Shown: piece after piece, positions 24,901 to 34,398 of the stretch
Numbering within the stretch: the first letter of the stretch is position 1
How the letters are laid out: every line of letters starts with the position of its first letter
Origin: Clostridiaceae bacterium
GTDB taxonomy: Bacteria > Bacillota > Clostridia > Lachnospirales > Lachnospiraceae
DNA length: 64,000 nucleotides
Direction of reading: 5' to 3'
Assembly (NCBI GenBank): GCA_902363735.1
Contig: CABJBA010000003.1
Coordinates: 427,048 to 491,047, forward strand
The notes under the pieces: generated by a model
Seen by the model: only the letters and a program-made list of their open reading frames with translations
Database searches by the model: none
What the model was told of the DNA's origin: nothing
Made by a program: the position numbers and the translations under genes

Positions 24901-27135
24901 CTAATAATTAAATTTTTCTAATTTTCCACCATAGTTTTCAATGACCTCTTCAACAATATTCATAACTTGCATAACATAGCTTTTTTGAATATCTGTCATA
25001 TTATAAGCAAAATTATCAATCTGCGGTGCCGCAAGTTCCAAAATTTCATTTACCTTAACCGAACGATAATATGTTGAATACCTTTCCCTGTAGCAATACG
25101 CCTCTTCCCACCTTTTCATTTGTATTGGATCCTGCCACATTTGTATACGGATGAACTCTGCAAGTTTTGCATTAATATCACCTTTTATTAAGTTTATTAA
25201 CGCAACTTTTACTTCCATATCTGTTTCTTCTGGATCAATACTTAATGGTTTATTTAAAAATATATTAATCTGCTCTCTAACCGCTTGTGCAAAATCAGAT
25301 AACGGCATAAGTTCATTATTGTAACCGGGAAGATTATAATATGCTAATCTTTTGGTTAATGCTTTTATCCTTGACCAATGCTCTGTTTTAGATGATTTTG
25401 AAGGATATCCTATTATTTGTCCCCAAGTTGTCCTGTATTTTTTTATAGCTATTTGTAAGTGTGTATACAGCGTCATTGCATCATAACGAACGGTTACATC
25501 ATCAATAGTAATTCCAGCGCGAAAATGTTCTCTCAACTTTCCTAACATTTTCCCTGATTCTTTTCTTGTTATTTTATTTATTTCAGGTTTATCTAATTCA
25601 GATAAATAATAGCATGAATCCAATATTTCACTTTCTTCAACATCTGAAAAAATCAAAGAATTCTGTTTTTTTATATCCATAAGATAAGTAGATAATGCAG
25701 CAACTACGTGCTTACGTTTATCATTGAAATTATTGAAATTATCGCCTTTCATCATATCAACATGTGTATAACACATTAACAACTTACTAGCCGCTCCAGA
25801 TTCAATGACACTTTTCAATGCAATTTTCACATTATCAAGTAAAGGCGCTTGTGCATTGTCTACAATTATAATAGAATCGGATTCTTTAAATTTATCTATA
25901 GTTTCCAGTGGGATTGAAGTTGCAGTTGTTTTATGACCTAGACCTTGTCCATCGAAAAGAATGATTTTGGAAAACTCCGATTCACCTTCTGGCTTAAAAT
26001 TTCCTTTTACACGCATTGTTCTTACTATTGGAGTAAGCAATCCTCCCCAGGCATTCTTTGAATTACTTGAGAATCTCTTAATAACTTTTATAAACTCATC
26101 ACGGCTTTCCGTTTTAAAGTACCATGCATTAACCCATTTACCTTTTGAATTTAACTTTTCACCACCAACTAATAGGTTAAATCTAAGTTGTACTTCATTT
26201 ACTATATCGTCCCTTAGTGATAATATATCTTCATCATCCTCAAGGTTTAATGTTTCATCTTCCAATGAAATACTTTGGTTGCTATATTTATTGATGATTT
26301 CGATAAGGCAATCAACAAAACCATTTACCTTTTCTAGGAGCTTCGGAATATCTTGCTTATATTCATAGACACTTTCTTCTATATCTTGTGTTTTTTTGTC
26401 ATCATCATTGTCGTAATCATCATATTCATCATCTTTCGACTCATCTTTGGAGACTAATGATAAATCACCTAATATATACGAAAGTCTTACAATCAGATCT
26501 CTATGTATAAATAACTTATCTGAAATATTTTCTCTGTTTAAATCTGTGTTATTACCAGAAACACCATAATAAAATGCATTTTCTATGCATTCTTGTACAT
26601 ACATTTCTAAAAGCCCTCGTGACATGAATGTTACTACAACTTCATACATTCCATCATCTGACATAATCATTTCCATCTCACATGTTGTTGTTCTTCCTGA
26701 TGATGTCGTAGGATATTTCTCTTTTATTGTGCCACACAGTAATCTAACTAAACTGGTTTTTCCCGCGCCACTTGGTCCCATGATAATAGCCTTTGTATAA
26801 CCGTCTTCTTTGCCAGGCATTATAATTTTATTCAGTAGATCTGTTTCATCTGGATTTTTATTATCCATTGGATCATAAAAAGCATCAACTATAATTGGGT
26901 TATATTTTGAATATGCTTCTGTCCTCTTAGATAAATCCCACCAATAATCATCTGACATAAGTTCATTCAACTTATCAACAAGTTCATTTGCCTCATTTTC
27001 ATCACTTGTACTTAGGCCCCTATGCACTTTCATACCATACTTACCATCTTTATCCTTAATAACAGGATGCCTGAAATTTGTTGTATAACCTTTTTTCCCT
27101 TTAGGAGGATTACATCCAGCCCTATAACTCGCCAT
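24901..27135 (-). CDS. P-loop NTPase with integrase-arm-like N-terminus
   Basis: A 744-residue protein of no recognised family. Residues about 15-65 (KGYTTNFRHPVI, GMKVHRGLSTSDENEANELV) resemble the three-stranded arm-DNA-binding domain of tyrosine integrases. Walker A is GPSGAGKTS (120-128). Later come FDGQGLGHKTT (DxxG-like), SIIIVDNAQAP and LLMCYTHVDMM (a T-x-x-D base-recognition position), which together look like a GTPase or STAND-type switch. Residues about 225-250 are a poly-Asp/Lys low-complexity loop. It has its own perfect promoter surrounded by direct repeats and stands next to the toxin operon. Confidence 0.6.
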   Translation of the reverse strand: MASYRAGCNPPKGKKGYTTNFRHPVIKDKDGKYGMKVHRGLSTSDENEANELVDKLNELMSDDYWWDLSKRTEAYSKYNPIIVDAFYDPMDNKNPDETDLLNKIIMPGKEDGYTKAIIMGPSGAGKTSLVRLLCGTIKEKYPTTSSGRTTTCEMEMIMSDDGMYEVVVTFMSRGLLEMYVQECIENAFYYGVSGNNTDLNRENISDKLFIHRDLIVRLSYILGDLSLVSKDESKDDEYDDYDNDDDKKTQDIEESVYEYKQDIPKLLEKVNGFVDCLIEIINKYSNQSISLEDETLNLEDDEDILSLRDDIVNEVQLRFNLLVGGEKLNSKGKWVNAWYFKTESRDEFIKVIKRFSSNSKNAWGGLLTPIVRTMRVKGNFKPEGESEFSKIILFDGQGLGHKTTATSIPLETIDKFKESDSIIIVDNAQAPLLDNVKIALKSVIESGAASKLLMCYTHVDMMKGDNFNNFNDKRKHVVAALSTYLMDIKKQNSLIFSDVEESEILDSCYYLSELDKPEINKITRKESGKMLGKLREHFRAGITIDDVTVRYDAMTLYTHLQIAIKKYRTTWGQIIGYPSKSSKTEHWSRIKALTKRLAYYNLPGYNNELMPLSDFAQAVREQINIFLNKPLSIDPEETDMEVKVALINLIKGDINAKLAEFIRIQMWQDPIQMKRWEEAYCYRERYSTYYRSVKVNEILELAAPQIDNFAYNMTDIQKSYVMQVMNIVEEVIENYGGKLEKFNY

Positions 27136-27170
27136 ATCACCTACCGCCTTTCTTATGCTGTCTTAACAGT
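27136..27170. other. 5' untranslated region of the P-loop gene
   Basis: Short leader between the promoter/repeat block and the ATG at 27135. GGTAGGTGAT serves as ribosome site. Nothing else was seen. Confidence 0.5.
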
Positions 27171-27266
27171 GTTCCAAAGTTGTTCCAAATATCTTTTTTT
27201 ATCATTATAGTTTACCAAATTGTGTTTGTCAATATCTTTCCAAAGTTTTTGGAACATTTTTGGAAC
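27171..27266 (-). promoter_or_regulatory. Perfect promoter flanked by symmetric TTTGGAAC repeats
   Basis: On the minus strand TTGACA (27227-27232) and TATAAT (27204-27209) are 17 bases apart. Pairs of GTTCCAAA (27171, 27182) and TTTGGAAC (27248, 27259) lie on both sides. Each pair is spaced by 11 bases and the pairs are mirror images around the promoter; a fifth TTTCCAAA half-site is at 27237. One-turn spacing suggests cooperative binding on one DNA face, and looping across the promoter is possible. The binding protein is unknown. Confidence 0.85.
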
Positions 27267-27295
27267 AACCTTTTCATCAAATATGCACGCCTAGA

Positions 27296-27333
27296 AAAAG
27301 ACACCTCAATCACAACACTGAGGTGTCTTTTAT
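27296..27333 (-). terminator. Bidirectional terminator of the toxin operon
   Basis: AAAAGACACCTCA and TGAGGTGTCTTTT form a perfect 13-base stem with a ten-base loop and T runs on both strands. It ends the LHH/SUKH operon and insulates the P-loop gene promoter. The remaining bases up to 27510 hold nothing recognisable. Confidence 0.85.
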
Positions 27334-27510
27334 TTCTACATTACTTTGGTATTATTGTTTTTTTCTCTATTATTCTGTTCTAAAAATTCAAATGTATTTC
27401 ACACCGGCAGGCTTTCATGTGTTATATGCAATACATGTAATATTGACAGATTTAGTTTACAGTTCCATCTTCTTATCCAATATCAACAGCTTGTATTTGC
27501 AATATGGTAA

Positions 27511-27909
27511 TTACTTCCTACATATTTTCAGATAATCTTCTAGCGACTCTGCTATCTTAAGTGGTGTACTGTTCGGCGTTGTTTGATATACAAAACCATT
27601 GCAATCTTGCCAGATAATTATGCCTTCAATTCCCACATTTTCAACAGCATAAAGGTTGTGTGGTACTTGTGAATTAAGTTCCCATTCCTGCTTTGTTACA
27701 CTTACAACATTTCTATGCTCTGATTTTGCTATACCTGTCAGTTCAATTCCATCTGCAAGTACAGCACCAAATTCAGCTAAATATGATTTATATTCTTCTG
27801 AGAAACGTAAACAAAGTTGTAACTCAGCATCGGATATTTCAATATTTGAAGCTGGTATTAATGGTAACAAATCAGGTAATTCTTTAATTGCATTTATAAT
27901 ACTTATCAT
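27511..27909 (-). CDS. SUKH (SMI1/KNR4-type) immunity protein
   Basis: A 132-residue protein of the SUKH superfamily pattern: EISDAELQLCLRFSEEYKSYLAEFGA (the helical start with L-P-x-x-Y-x-x-F-x-x-n-G), then LYAVENVGIEGIIIWQDCNGFVYQTTP. SUKH proteins neutralise toxins of polymorphic toxin systems by direct binding. It starts at ATG 27909 with AAGGAGG upstream, 13 bases after the LHH nuclease stop. It would protect the producer from that nuclease. Confidence 0.8.
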   Translation of the reverse strand: MISIINAIKELPDLLPLIPASNIEISDAELQLCLRFSEEYKSYLAEFGAVLADGIELTGIAKSEHRNVVSVTKQEWELNSQVPHNLYAVENVGIEGIIIWQDCNGFVYQTTPNSTPLKIAESLEDYLKICRK

Positions 27910-27922
27910 TATAATTTCCTCC

Positions 27923-28612
27923 TTAAATTTCAGTTGTACGTAATTTCCAATGTTCGCGACGTTCTTTAGCAAATTCATTGCGGTCAATTTCGCTTTCTTT
28001 GGTTTTATCGTGAAGTATAGTATCATTTCCAACTCCACGATGCTCCTCAGTAGTAAGTTCCGCCAAAGGACTACCAGGCTTCTGACCAATGTGATGAAGT
28101 TCAACCGTTTTCCCTTCGTTAGTAATTGGCGGTAGTCCTCGTTCCATACGTTGTCTGTTAGATAATCCATCAGCATCTTTTTGATTCATATCAATATCAG
28201 GTCTAATAAGACACCATTTACCATTTACTTCGATTGCTTGTAATCCTGCCTTTTTATAAATTTCATACTCCTTCATAGATCCGATGGCATCAATTATTTC
28301 ATCTGGCCAACCTGTTTCTTCCTTTACCTTGGCTTTTTCTTCTTCTGTTAGTCCACTGCGCTTCTCCTCATTTGCATCATTGTTCGTTTCAGAATTTGCA
28401 AGTAATTTAATGTCTAATACCCGATTTTGCTCAAACAGTGTAGTGATTTTTGTATTTTCTATATATGTAATATCTGGTTTTAGTATCTCTATACTATCAT
28501 TTTTTAATTCTGTATATTCACTCACTTCGTTTGGCAATTCAGAAGTTTGAATTTTTGTATCTGCATCTGATGAAATCTCATTTTTACTTGCCGATATTTG
28601 CTCTAATGACAT
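27923..28612 (-). CDS. LHH-family nuclease toxin (HNH/Endo VII)
   Basis: A 229-residue protein. Its last ~90 residues (QRMERGLPPI, VELHHIGQKPGSPLAELTTEEH) match the LHH clade of HNH/Endo VII nucleases used as toxin tips, with the LHH motif near residue 180. The first ~110 residues are Ser/Thr/Asp-rich and not a known trafficking domain, followed by a helical linker with a GWPDEIIDAIGSMKEYEIYKKAGL segment. It lacks a signal peptide and the long stalk of usual polymorphic toxins, so export would need the neighbouring ATPase or it acts inside the cell. Its ribosome site lies in the last codons of the HerA-like gene. Confidence 0.82.
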   Translation of the reverse strand: MSLEQISASKNEISSDADTKIQTSELPNEVSEYTELKNDSIEILKPDITYIENTKITTLFEQNRVLDIKLLANSETNNDANEEKRSGLTEEEKAKVKEETGWPDEIIDAIGSMKEYEIYKKAGLQAIEVNGKWCLIRPDIDMNQKDADGLSNRQRMERGLPPITNEGKTVELHHIGQKPGSPLAELTTEEHRGVGNDTILHDKTKESEIDRNEFAKERREHWKLRTTEI

Positions 28613-28618
28613 AGTAAC

Positions 28619-31600
28619 TCATGCCTCCTTTATCAATTGTTTAATATTTTCTATCGTTTGATTTGAAACCTCGATAAAATATTCTTTTATTGAAGCATTA
28701 ATGTCCGTATTTATAGTGATTTTACGCTTAATCAATTCAGAAATAATACGTTTACTAAATTCAACAGTATTTTGACCGTAAAGCTCACTAAAAGATTTTT
28801 TTAAGTTTTGTACACTACTTTGCTGCGGAGATGAAAGAAAGTCAGATAAACAAGTTATAAAACTATTCTCTGGCAATTTATTAGCAGTGTAAATGCCTCG
28901 AACTATAAAGTTAACTAAAATATCAGAAATAATGATTGCTATATTTTGGGTATTATCATTTCCAATAATAGGTGTAATGCCGTTACATCTCAATATGCTT
29001 TCAAATCTACTCATAGCAATTTCAGTAGATTTCACTACCATATCTGCATCTTCTATTAAAATAGAATTTAACAACGCAATCACAATTTGCTTTGACTCGT
29101 CAATGTTAAATATAACTTCACGCGCAATACTCAAATCGATTTTAGACATTCTGTTACTATCACTGTTATACAATAACTCGTCACTGACAAAATCATCGTA
29201 AACGTTCTCTATTTTAACCGATACAGGTAGCGCCATTCCTTCTTTATGGCAAAGTGCGTACCCAGTTTCTAAGGTTCCGAGTTGAATTGCATCATCTGCT
29301 GAAATCCCAATTGTATTGGCAATGAGTTGTTGGTCATCTGCTGATACCACGCGTTGTATTATTTTGTTTGAAGAGTTTTTAATAACATCTGGTGCTAATT
29401 TACTTGGAATTTGCTCTGCCACAATAACACCTTGTCCATATGAACGCATCTCAGCTATCATATTTGTAAAGTGTTCAACTGCTTTTCCTTTAGGATTGCC
29501 CATGCTTTCACTTGAACGTTCTGTGTCCACATTCTTAAGCAGACGATGTGCTTCTTCAATAACTAATAGATGAAGAAGTTCTGTCTTTTGATTTCCACGG
29601 CTTTCTTTTACAGTTTGGCGGTATTCATTAATAAAAATTACCATAAGGCCAACGCAGAAAGCTTTATCAGAATCATCGGCAAGACCTTCAAGTTCAAACA
29701 CAGTGTTCTTTTCCAAAAGTTCAGACATTTCCAAATGTTCGTAGGTATTAAACATATACCCTTTTGCACCAACACAAAGATTTTCAAGTCGTACCTTAAT
29801 TGCCGTCTTGATATTTCCTGCTACTTCTCCTTCATAATCCATCTCGTCTCGGACATAACGTTCTATTTCGTCTTTCAACTCTTGCATTGTCGGAAAAAGA
29901 TAACAATGTGCATTTTTACTATACTGCTTACGCATATAGTCAATATCAAAGAAATCCACACTGCTTTGAACATTTATAAGTAATGGATGATAGCCGAGTG
30001 TCAAGTTCCATCCTTTGTTTTTATAAACATTATGTAAGCACTTCTCTAAAATATATGGCATTGGCCCATAGAAAGAAAATGAAGCAATAAACAAATCCTT
30101 TAAGTAATCTATGTGTGATTGGGGACTAACACCGGGCATAATATAGAATGGATTAATATGTGGGCAGTTGACTTCTGGTTTTCCAAGTGTGTATACAGTT
30201 GTTTCAATTGGAATATTTCTATATTCTTTTTTTGCAGATTCTATAACCATAAAAGGCTTTTTAGCTTCTACAAGAATTTTTTTAACTGTTGTGGTTTTTC
30301 CACTTCCTGTAATTCCACATATAAAAGTATGTTTATTCAAATCTCCCGTACTTAAACCAAATGGCATGTTTTCTAGTTTACGCTTACCATCTGTTACATT
30401 ACCAATATTTATGCAATCATTACCTTGACCCATAGATTTTACAAGCGGAAATTGCTTTGCCGTACGAAGTTCAAAATCAGGAACACTGTCGGTTGGTATA
30501 GTGCAGAGCAATCCTAATTCAGAAGAGTTGATATATGAACAAAGCGGATTTTGTTCATCGTTATCACCATGTAAAAACTTTGGAATAAGTAGCTCATGTT
30601 TCTCTCCAGAATTACTACTAGGTTCAAAGGACAATAGGGATAACTTGTCTGGATCTGGCTTGGATAATTCTCCACAAAGGCAAGCCTTAATAATATTTCT
30701 AGATATTTCCGAATCAGCTGAATAACAAATTGCTGTTTGCCATACTCCATTATTTTGACTACCTTTTAGACGTTCAATCGCCTTATCTGCATAATTCATC
30801 AGTTCAAGAGCAAATCCATTTTGTATATCAGCGGCTACTGTTTCACCAGTTGTTATAGCTTCGGAAATTGCATCACTATACCCAATCGACTGACTTCTAC
30901 TATATGAATGCGAATAGTTTGCGCCACCAGTTACAGGTGGCAAAAATAGTCCTGCAAATCCTCCAACAGTATCCGAATGACTTTTGGTATTTGTTACTGT
31001 GTCAGTATGAGTATTACTATCAGTTACACTTGCGTTTCTCGCAACATTACGTTTGCTTATTGCGAAAGCCTTATCTCTTATATTAATAAGTTCAGACACC
31101 TGTTGTTTTACAATTTTTGCATCAATCGGTTTTGCCAGAAACAGCAGCGTATAATCATTGCCATTGAGTGTTCTCATAATAGCAGATGGACTGAATACCT
31201 GTTTTTGTTCTTTTAATACCACAGAAGGTACACCAGACAAAACTCCGTAACTCATATTATTGGTGGCATGTTTTTTGAATTCAGGTGAATACTCATCAAG
31301 TTCGATTCCCGACAGCATACCACTAACGATTCTTTTAACTACGAGCACCTCACTACTTGAATAAACACACAACACGAGGTTAGTAACTCCATTTCGGCTT
31401 ACAATTCCATATCCAACAGAAACATCTATCGAGTGAAGTGCTGTAAATAGTTTTTCCATCTTGGTATTGATGCTTTCAAACAAATCATCTGTGTTTTCAA
31501 CAGTACACCTTGCTATTCTTAAAAAAGTCATACTATCTAGTAATAATGATGAATCATTTTCAAGATATTTGTCTAGCGAAGTATTACTATCCACAAGATA

Positions 31601-31705
31601 TCCTGGATAAACAATCTGTAAAAACCTGTCAGTTTGTTCCCCTATTACTTGAGTATCACTATCAAACTCTTGCTTTACAAGAGCATTATCATTGTTATTA
31701 TCCAT
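28619..31705 (-). CDS. HerA/FtsK-like ATPase (DUF87-type)
   Basis: A 1028-residue protein. Residues 1-300 are an unknown region with a Ser/Thr/His-rich loop (about 225-275). The ATPase begins near 445: FGLSTGDLNKHTFICG, Walker A GITGSGKT (464-471), Walker B LLVIEEAH (about 710), sensor YGQGVIVAEQIPSKL. This is the HerA/VirB4-type pumping ATPase pattern, forming hexameric rings on DNA or a protein channel. The last ~170 residues are helical. In other toxin loci such ATPases are thought to drive export; here it directly precedes the LHH toxin gene. It may otherwise act on DNA like HerA in defence. Confidence 0.75.
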   Translation of the reverse strand: MDNNNDNALVKQEFDSDTQVIGEQTDRFLQIVYPGYLVDSNTSLDKYLENDSSLLLDSMTFLRIARCTVENTDDLFESINTKMEKLFTALHSIDVSVGYGIVSRNGVTNLVLCVYSSSEVLVVKRIVSGMLSGIELDEYSPEFKKHATNNMSYGVLSGVPSVVLKEQKQVFSPSAIMRTLNGNDYTLLFLAKPIDAKIVKQQVSELINIRDKAFAISKRNVARNASVTDSNTHTDTVTNTKSHSDTVGGFAGLFLPPVTGGANYSHSYSRSQSIGYSDAISEAITTGETVAADIQNGFALELMNYADKAIERLKGSQNNGVWQTAICYSADSEISRNIIKACLCGELSKPDPDKLSLLSFEPSSNSGEKHELLIPKFLHGDNDEQNPLCSYINSSELGLLCTIPTDSVPDFELRTAKQFPLVKSMGQGNDCINIGNVTDGKRKLENMPFGLSTGDLNKHTFICGITGSGKTTTVKKILVEAKKPFMVIESAKKEYRNIPIETTVYTLGKPEVNCPHINPFYIMPGVSPQSHIDYLKDLFIASFSFYGPMPYILEKCLHNVYKNKGWNLTLGYHPLLINVQSSVDFFDIDYMRKQYSKNAHCYLFPTMQELKDEIERYVRDEMDYEGEVAGNIKTAIKVRLENLCVGAKGYMFNTYEHLEMSELLEKNTVFELEGLADDSDKAFCVGLMVIFINEYRQTVKESRGNQKTELLHLLVIEEAHRLLKNVDTERSSESMGNPKGKAVEHFTNMIAEMRSYGQGVIVAEQIPSKLAPDVIKNSSNKIIQRVVSADDQQLIANTIGISADDAIQLGTLETGYALCHKEGMALPVSVKIENVYDDFVSDELLYNSDSNRMSKIDLSIAREVIFNIDESKQIVIALLNSILIEDADMVVKSTEIAMSRFESILRCNGITPIIGNDNTQNIAIIISDILVNFIVRGIYTANKLPENSFITCLSDFLSSPQQSSVQNLKKSFSELYGQNTVEFSKRIISELIKRKITINTDINASIKEYFIEVSNQTIENIKQLIKEA

Positions 31706-31730
31706 TCTTCCTCAACCCTCCTCTTCGAAA

Positions 31731-32339
31731 CTATATAGATAGTTTTATTACCTCAGCACGTGTATTGAAGTAACGTTCTACTTCGTCAAACCACGCAATA
31801 TACTCCAATTTAACTTCCAACAAATATTTATTGACAGCTGTATTAAAATTAGACTTATTAGTACTAGGCATTGCCTTAAAATATGATGCACAGAATGCAG
31901 CTATTGAAGCTGCAACTACTAATGCTATTGGTATAGCTGGACCAGTAGATGATAACGCAAATACAAATACGCTACCTACAGCCATGGTGCCAACACCTGC
32001 CGCAATTGAACAGTATACACGATTAGCTTCTTTGAAATTTATTCCATTACTTGGAACTTCAAAATTGTATTTATCAAATATCTCCTGTCTTAGGTTAACT
32101 TCGTAAAAACGGTTTTGTTTCGAGATATCATGTAATGAATCTAACACCTGTTTAGACATTTCTGAGTATAGATCACTGAGCATAGTTTTACTTCTTGTAG
32201 CTGTTTCAGAAGCCACAAGCGTTGCGATATTGTCACTTGCCATGCGAAAAGAAGGGGCATTGGTAATTATATCTGATACTTTATCACCCATTTCAGAAAA
32301 CATTACCTCAATTTTAGATTTAAGTGTTTTACTGTACAT
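31731..32339 (-). CDS. Small membrane protein with a transmembrane hairpin
   Basis: A 202-residue protein. About 105 helical soluble residues come first, then two hydrophobic segments (VYCSIAAGVGTMAVGSVFVFAL and IPIALVVAASIAAFCASYF, about 109-154), then a soluble tail (WFDEVERYFNTRAEV). Its ATG overlaps the dynamin-like gene by 11 bases, so the two are co-translated. It probably anchors the dynamin-like GTPase to the inner membrane. No family was recognised. Confidence 0.7.
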   Translation of the reverse strand: MYSKTLKSKIEVMFSEMGDKVSDIITNAPSFRMASDNIATLVASETATRSKTMLSDLYSEMSKQVLDSLHDISKQNRFYEVNLRQEIFDKYNFEVPSNGINFKEANRVYCSIAAGVGTMAVGSVFVFALSSTGPAIPIALVVAASIAAFCASYFKAMPSTNKSNFNTAVNKYLLEVKLEYIAWFDEVERYFNTRAEVIKLSI

Positions 32340-34395
32340 ATTTATTTATTCCTCCTATTAATTTGTCAGCCTCACGTTTCAAATCGACACAATGTGACTT
32401 GAAAGTACTAATGTTGTCAATTACTTCTTCAATCTGTTCAGCATTTAATTTTGCCTCATATATAGCATCCAATTCTTTCTTTTTTGCAGAAGCATTTTCT
32501 TGAAGTTTTGACATATACTGCTTGCTGATTTCACCTGCAAACTCGACAAGATTTTTTATAAGGTCATTTTTGATTGTGTCTAATCGTCTAAATATACTAT
32601 CTTTTACAATTTTGAAGTGTTTGTCACGTGAATATTCTGAACGAGATTTTGTTTCTTTGAATGTTCCCCATCCTTCAGTATAGGAATAAGTTTCGTGTGC
32701 TTTACTCTTAAGAGAGTTTACTATATCTTTGAATGTATCTTCTGAAAAATCGGGTTCGAGTGAGGTGTAAGGGATTGTGCTTTCGTTGCTTATAGCTATT
32801 AAAGCTGCATCACATTCCTTGACAACTGCTTGCTGTATATTTTTTTGAAATTCTTTATATTCATCTATTTTTCGGATAGATTGTTGTTCCAATTCTTCAA
32901 AAGCGCCACTAGCGTTTGGTTTTATCGCATCTGCTTTTTTTTTGAAATCGTCTGTGGCGCTTTCTGCGTTTTTTTTAATATCACTATCGTCACCACTATA
33001 TCGACTTACTATTTCATCAACTCCACGATACATTTTGTTATTAATAATTTCAAGTTCTTGCTTTATCTCACCAATTTTTTTTGCAAGTTCAGTTGGATCG
33101 GCCGCTTTTTCACTGAAGCGTTCCATATGATTATCTAAGTCTCCAATAATCCTAGAGTAAACTTTTGCAATAACTTCAAGCAGTGATGCCATCGCAATAT
33201 AATGAGCTTTTCGACCAAAAACCGATAAAGCCTCGTCTATTTTGGAAAAGTTGGATTTTTGCTTTAATCCTTCAATAAATGTTGATTTATCTCCCATTGC
33301 ATCAAACCAAACACCTTTTACGAATTCATCTAGTGATCCTACCGAGTTTAATTCACGTATACGTAACTGAACGTCTTCTACTTGTGCAAACTGATTAACA
33401 TATATTTCCGATTTACTATCTACTATTATAATATTTTGTCTGTTAAGTTGCTTGAACTGTTTGCAAGCCTCATCCTCAAGGCGTTTCAAATCAGCCGGAG
33501 TTACATTCGTAGCACGCGTTAATACTAAAAATAGTGCATTTTTATTTCTCTCAACGCTTGCATTTTTCATAAACTCATTAAATTGCGATGATTCTAATGC
33601 TTGTCCTGATATAGGCTTAAGAAAAATGATTGCATCTGCATTATCAATATAACCTGCAGTAATTTCAGCAACACCTCCACGTGCACATACTCCTGGGCTA
33701 TCTATGATTTCGATTCCTTTCAAAGCTTCATCTTCAAATGGAAAGAACATTTCAATTTTTACTACAATACTTTTCCAACTGATTTTATTTTTCTCAATAT
33801 ATTTACATATTTTTTCATTATAATTATTTATATTATGGATGTTTGCTGCCATAATTTCTGGTGCAGCAAGGAAACTATCTATCTCATATTTCGGGATATT
33901 TACAACCTCACCTTTTGCTTTTCGACCATATCTTACTAGTAAATCATGATTAATAGTTGGCACTGGTATATCACGATTGTTATCATCAAGTGCAGCATTT
34001 GTTTGTAAATATGTACGTATATCCGTTTCTCCCATCACAGTGATTTTTTTACCATCAGCATGAGTGGCCACAAGTTTAAACTGTTCACCATATTTGATCT
34101 CAACAATCGAGCTTGTACATTGTTTCACATCCATAGGCATTAATTCAATACCTAGATATGCATTGATAAAAGTCGACTTGCCGCTTTTAGCTTCGCCTGC
34201 AATCATGAGGCGAAAACGGTCAGCACGAATGTTATCCGCTCTGCGTGTAGCATCTTCAAATGAGGTTTTAAATTGCGGAATTGGGTCAGGTAGTCCAGCA
34301 TCTGTAATGATTTTTACGAAATCATGTATTGTTTCTTGAAAATTCTCATACTCGTTGAGAACCTCTTGCTTGCGTTGTTGATAATTTGTTAACAT
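32329..34395 (-). CDS. Dynamin-like GTPase
   Basis: A 688-residue dynamin-family GTPase. P-loop GEAKSGKST (67-75), switch I threonine in DVKQCTSSI, DSPG (EIIDSPGVCARGG, about 230) and base-recognition LTRATN (about 290). The C-terminal half is helical with charged coiled coils, as expected for a membrane-remodelling stalk. Bacterial dynamins protect membranes or act in phage defence. It follows the WYL regulator with no gap and is coupled to the small membrane protein. A role in membrane attack or repair during toxin delivery is inference. Confidence 0.82.
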   Translation of the reverse strand: MLTNYQQRKQEVLNEYENFQETIHDFVKIITDAGLPDPIPQFKTSFEDATRRADNIRADRFRLMIAGEAKSGKSTFINAYLGIELMPMDVKQCTSSIVEIKYGEQFKLVATHADGKKITVMGETDIRTYLQTNAALDDNNRDIPVPTINHDLLVRYGRKAKGEVVNIPKYEIDSFLAAPEIMAANIHNINNYNEKICKYIEKNKISWKSIVVKIEMFFPFEDEALKGIEIIDSPGVCARGGVAEITAGYIDNADAIIFLKPISGQALESSQFNEFMKNASVERNKNALFLVLTRATNVTPADLKRLEDEACKQFKQLNRQNIIIVDSKSEIYVNQFAQVEDVQLRIRELNSVGSLDEFVKGVWFDAMGDKSTFIEGLKQKSNFSKIDEALSVFGRKAHYIAMASLLEVIAKVYSRIIGDLDNHMERFSEKAADPTELAKKIGEIKQELEIINNKMYRGVDEIVSRYSGDDSDIKKNAESATDDFKKKADAIKPNASGAFEELEQQSIRKIDEYKEFQKNIQQAVVKECDAALIAISNESTIPYTSLEPDFSEDTFKDIVNSLKSKAHETYSYTEGWGTFKETKSRSEYSRDKHFKIVKDSIFRRLDTIKNDLIKNLVEFAGEISKQYMSKLQENASAKKKELDAIYEAKLNAEQIEEVIDNISTFKSHCVDLKREADKLIGGINKYVQ

Positions 34396-34398
34396 TTT

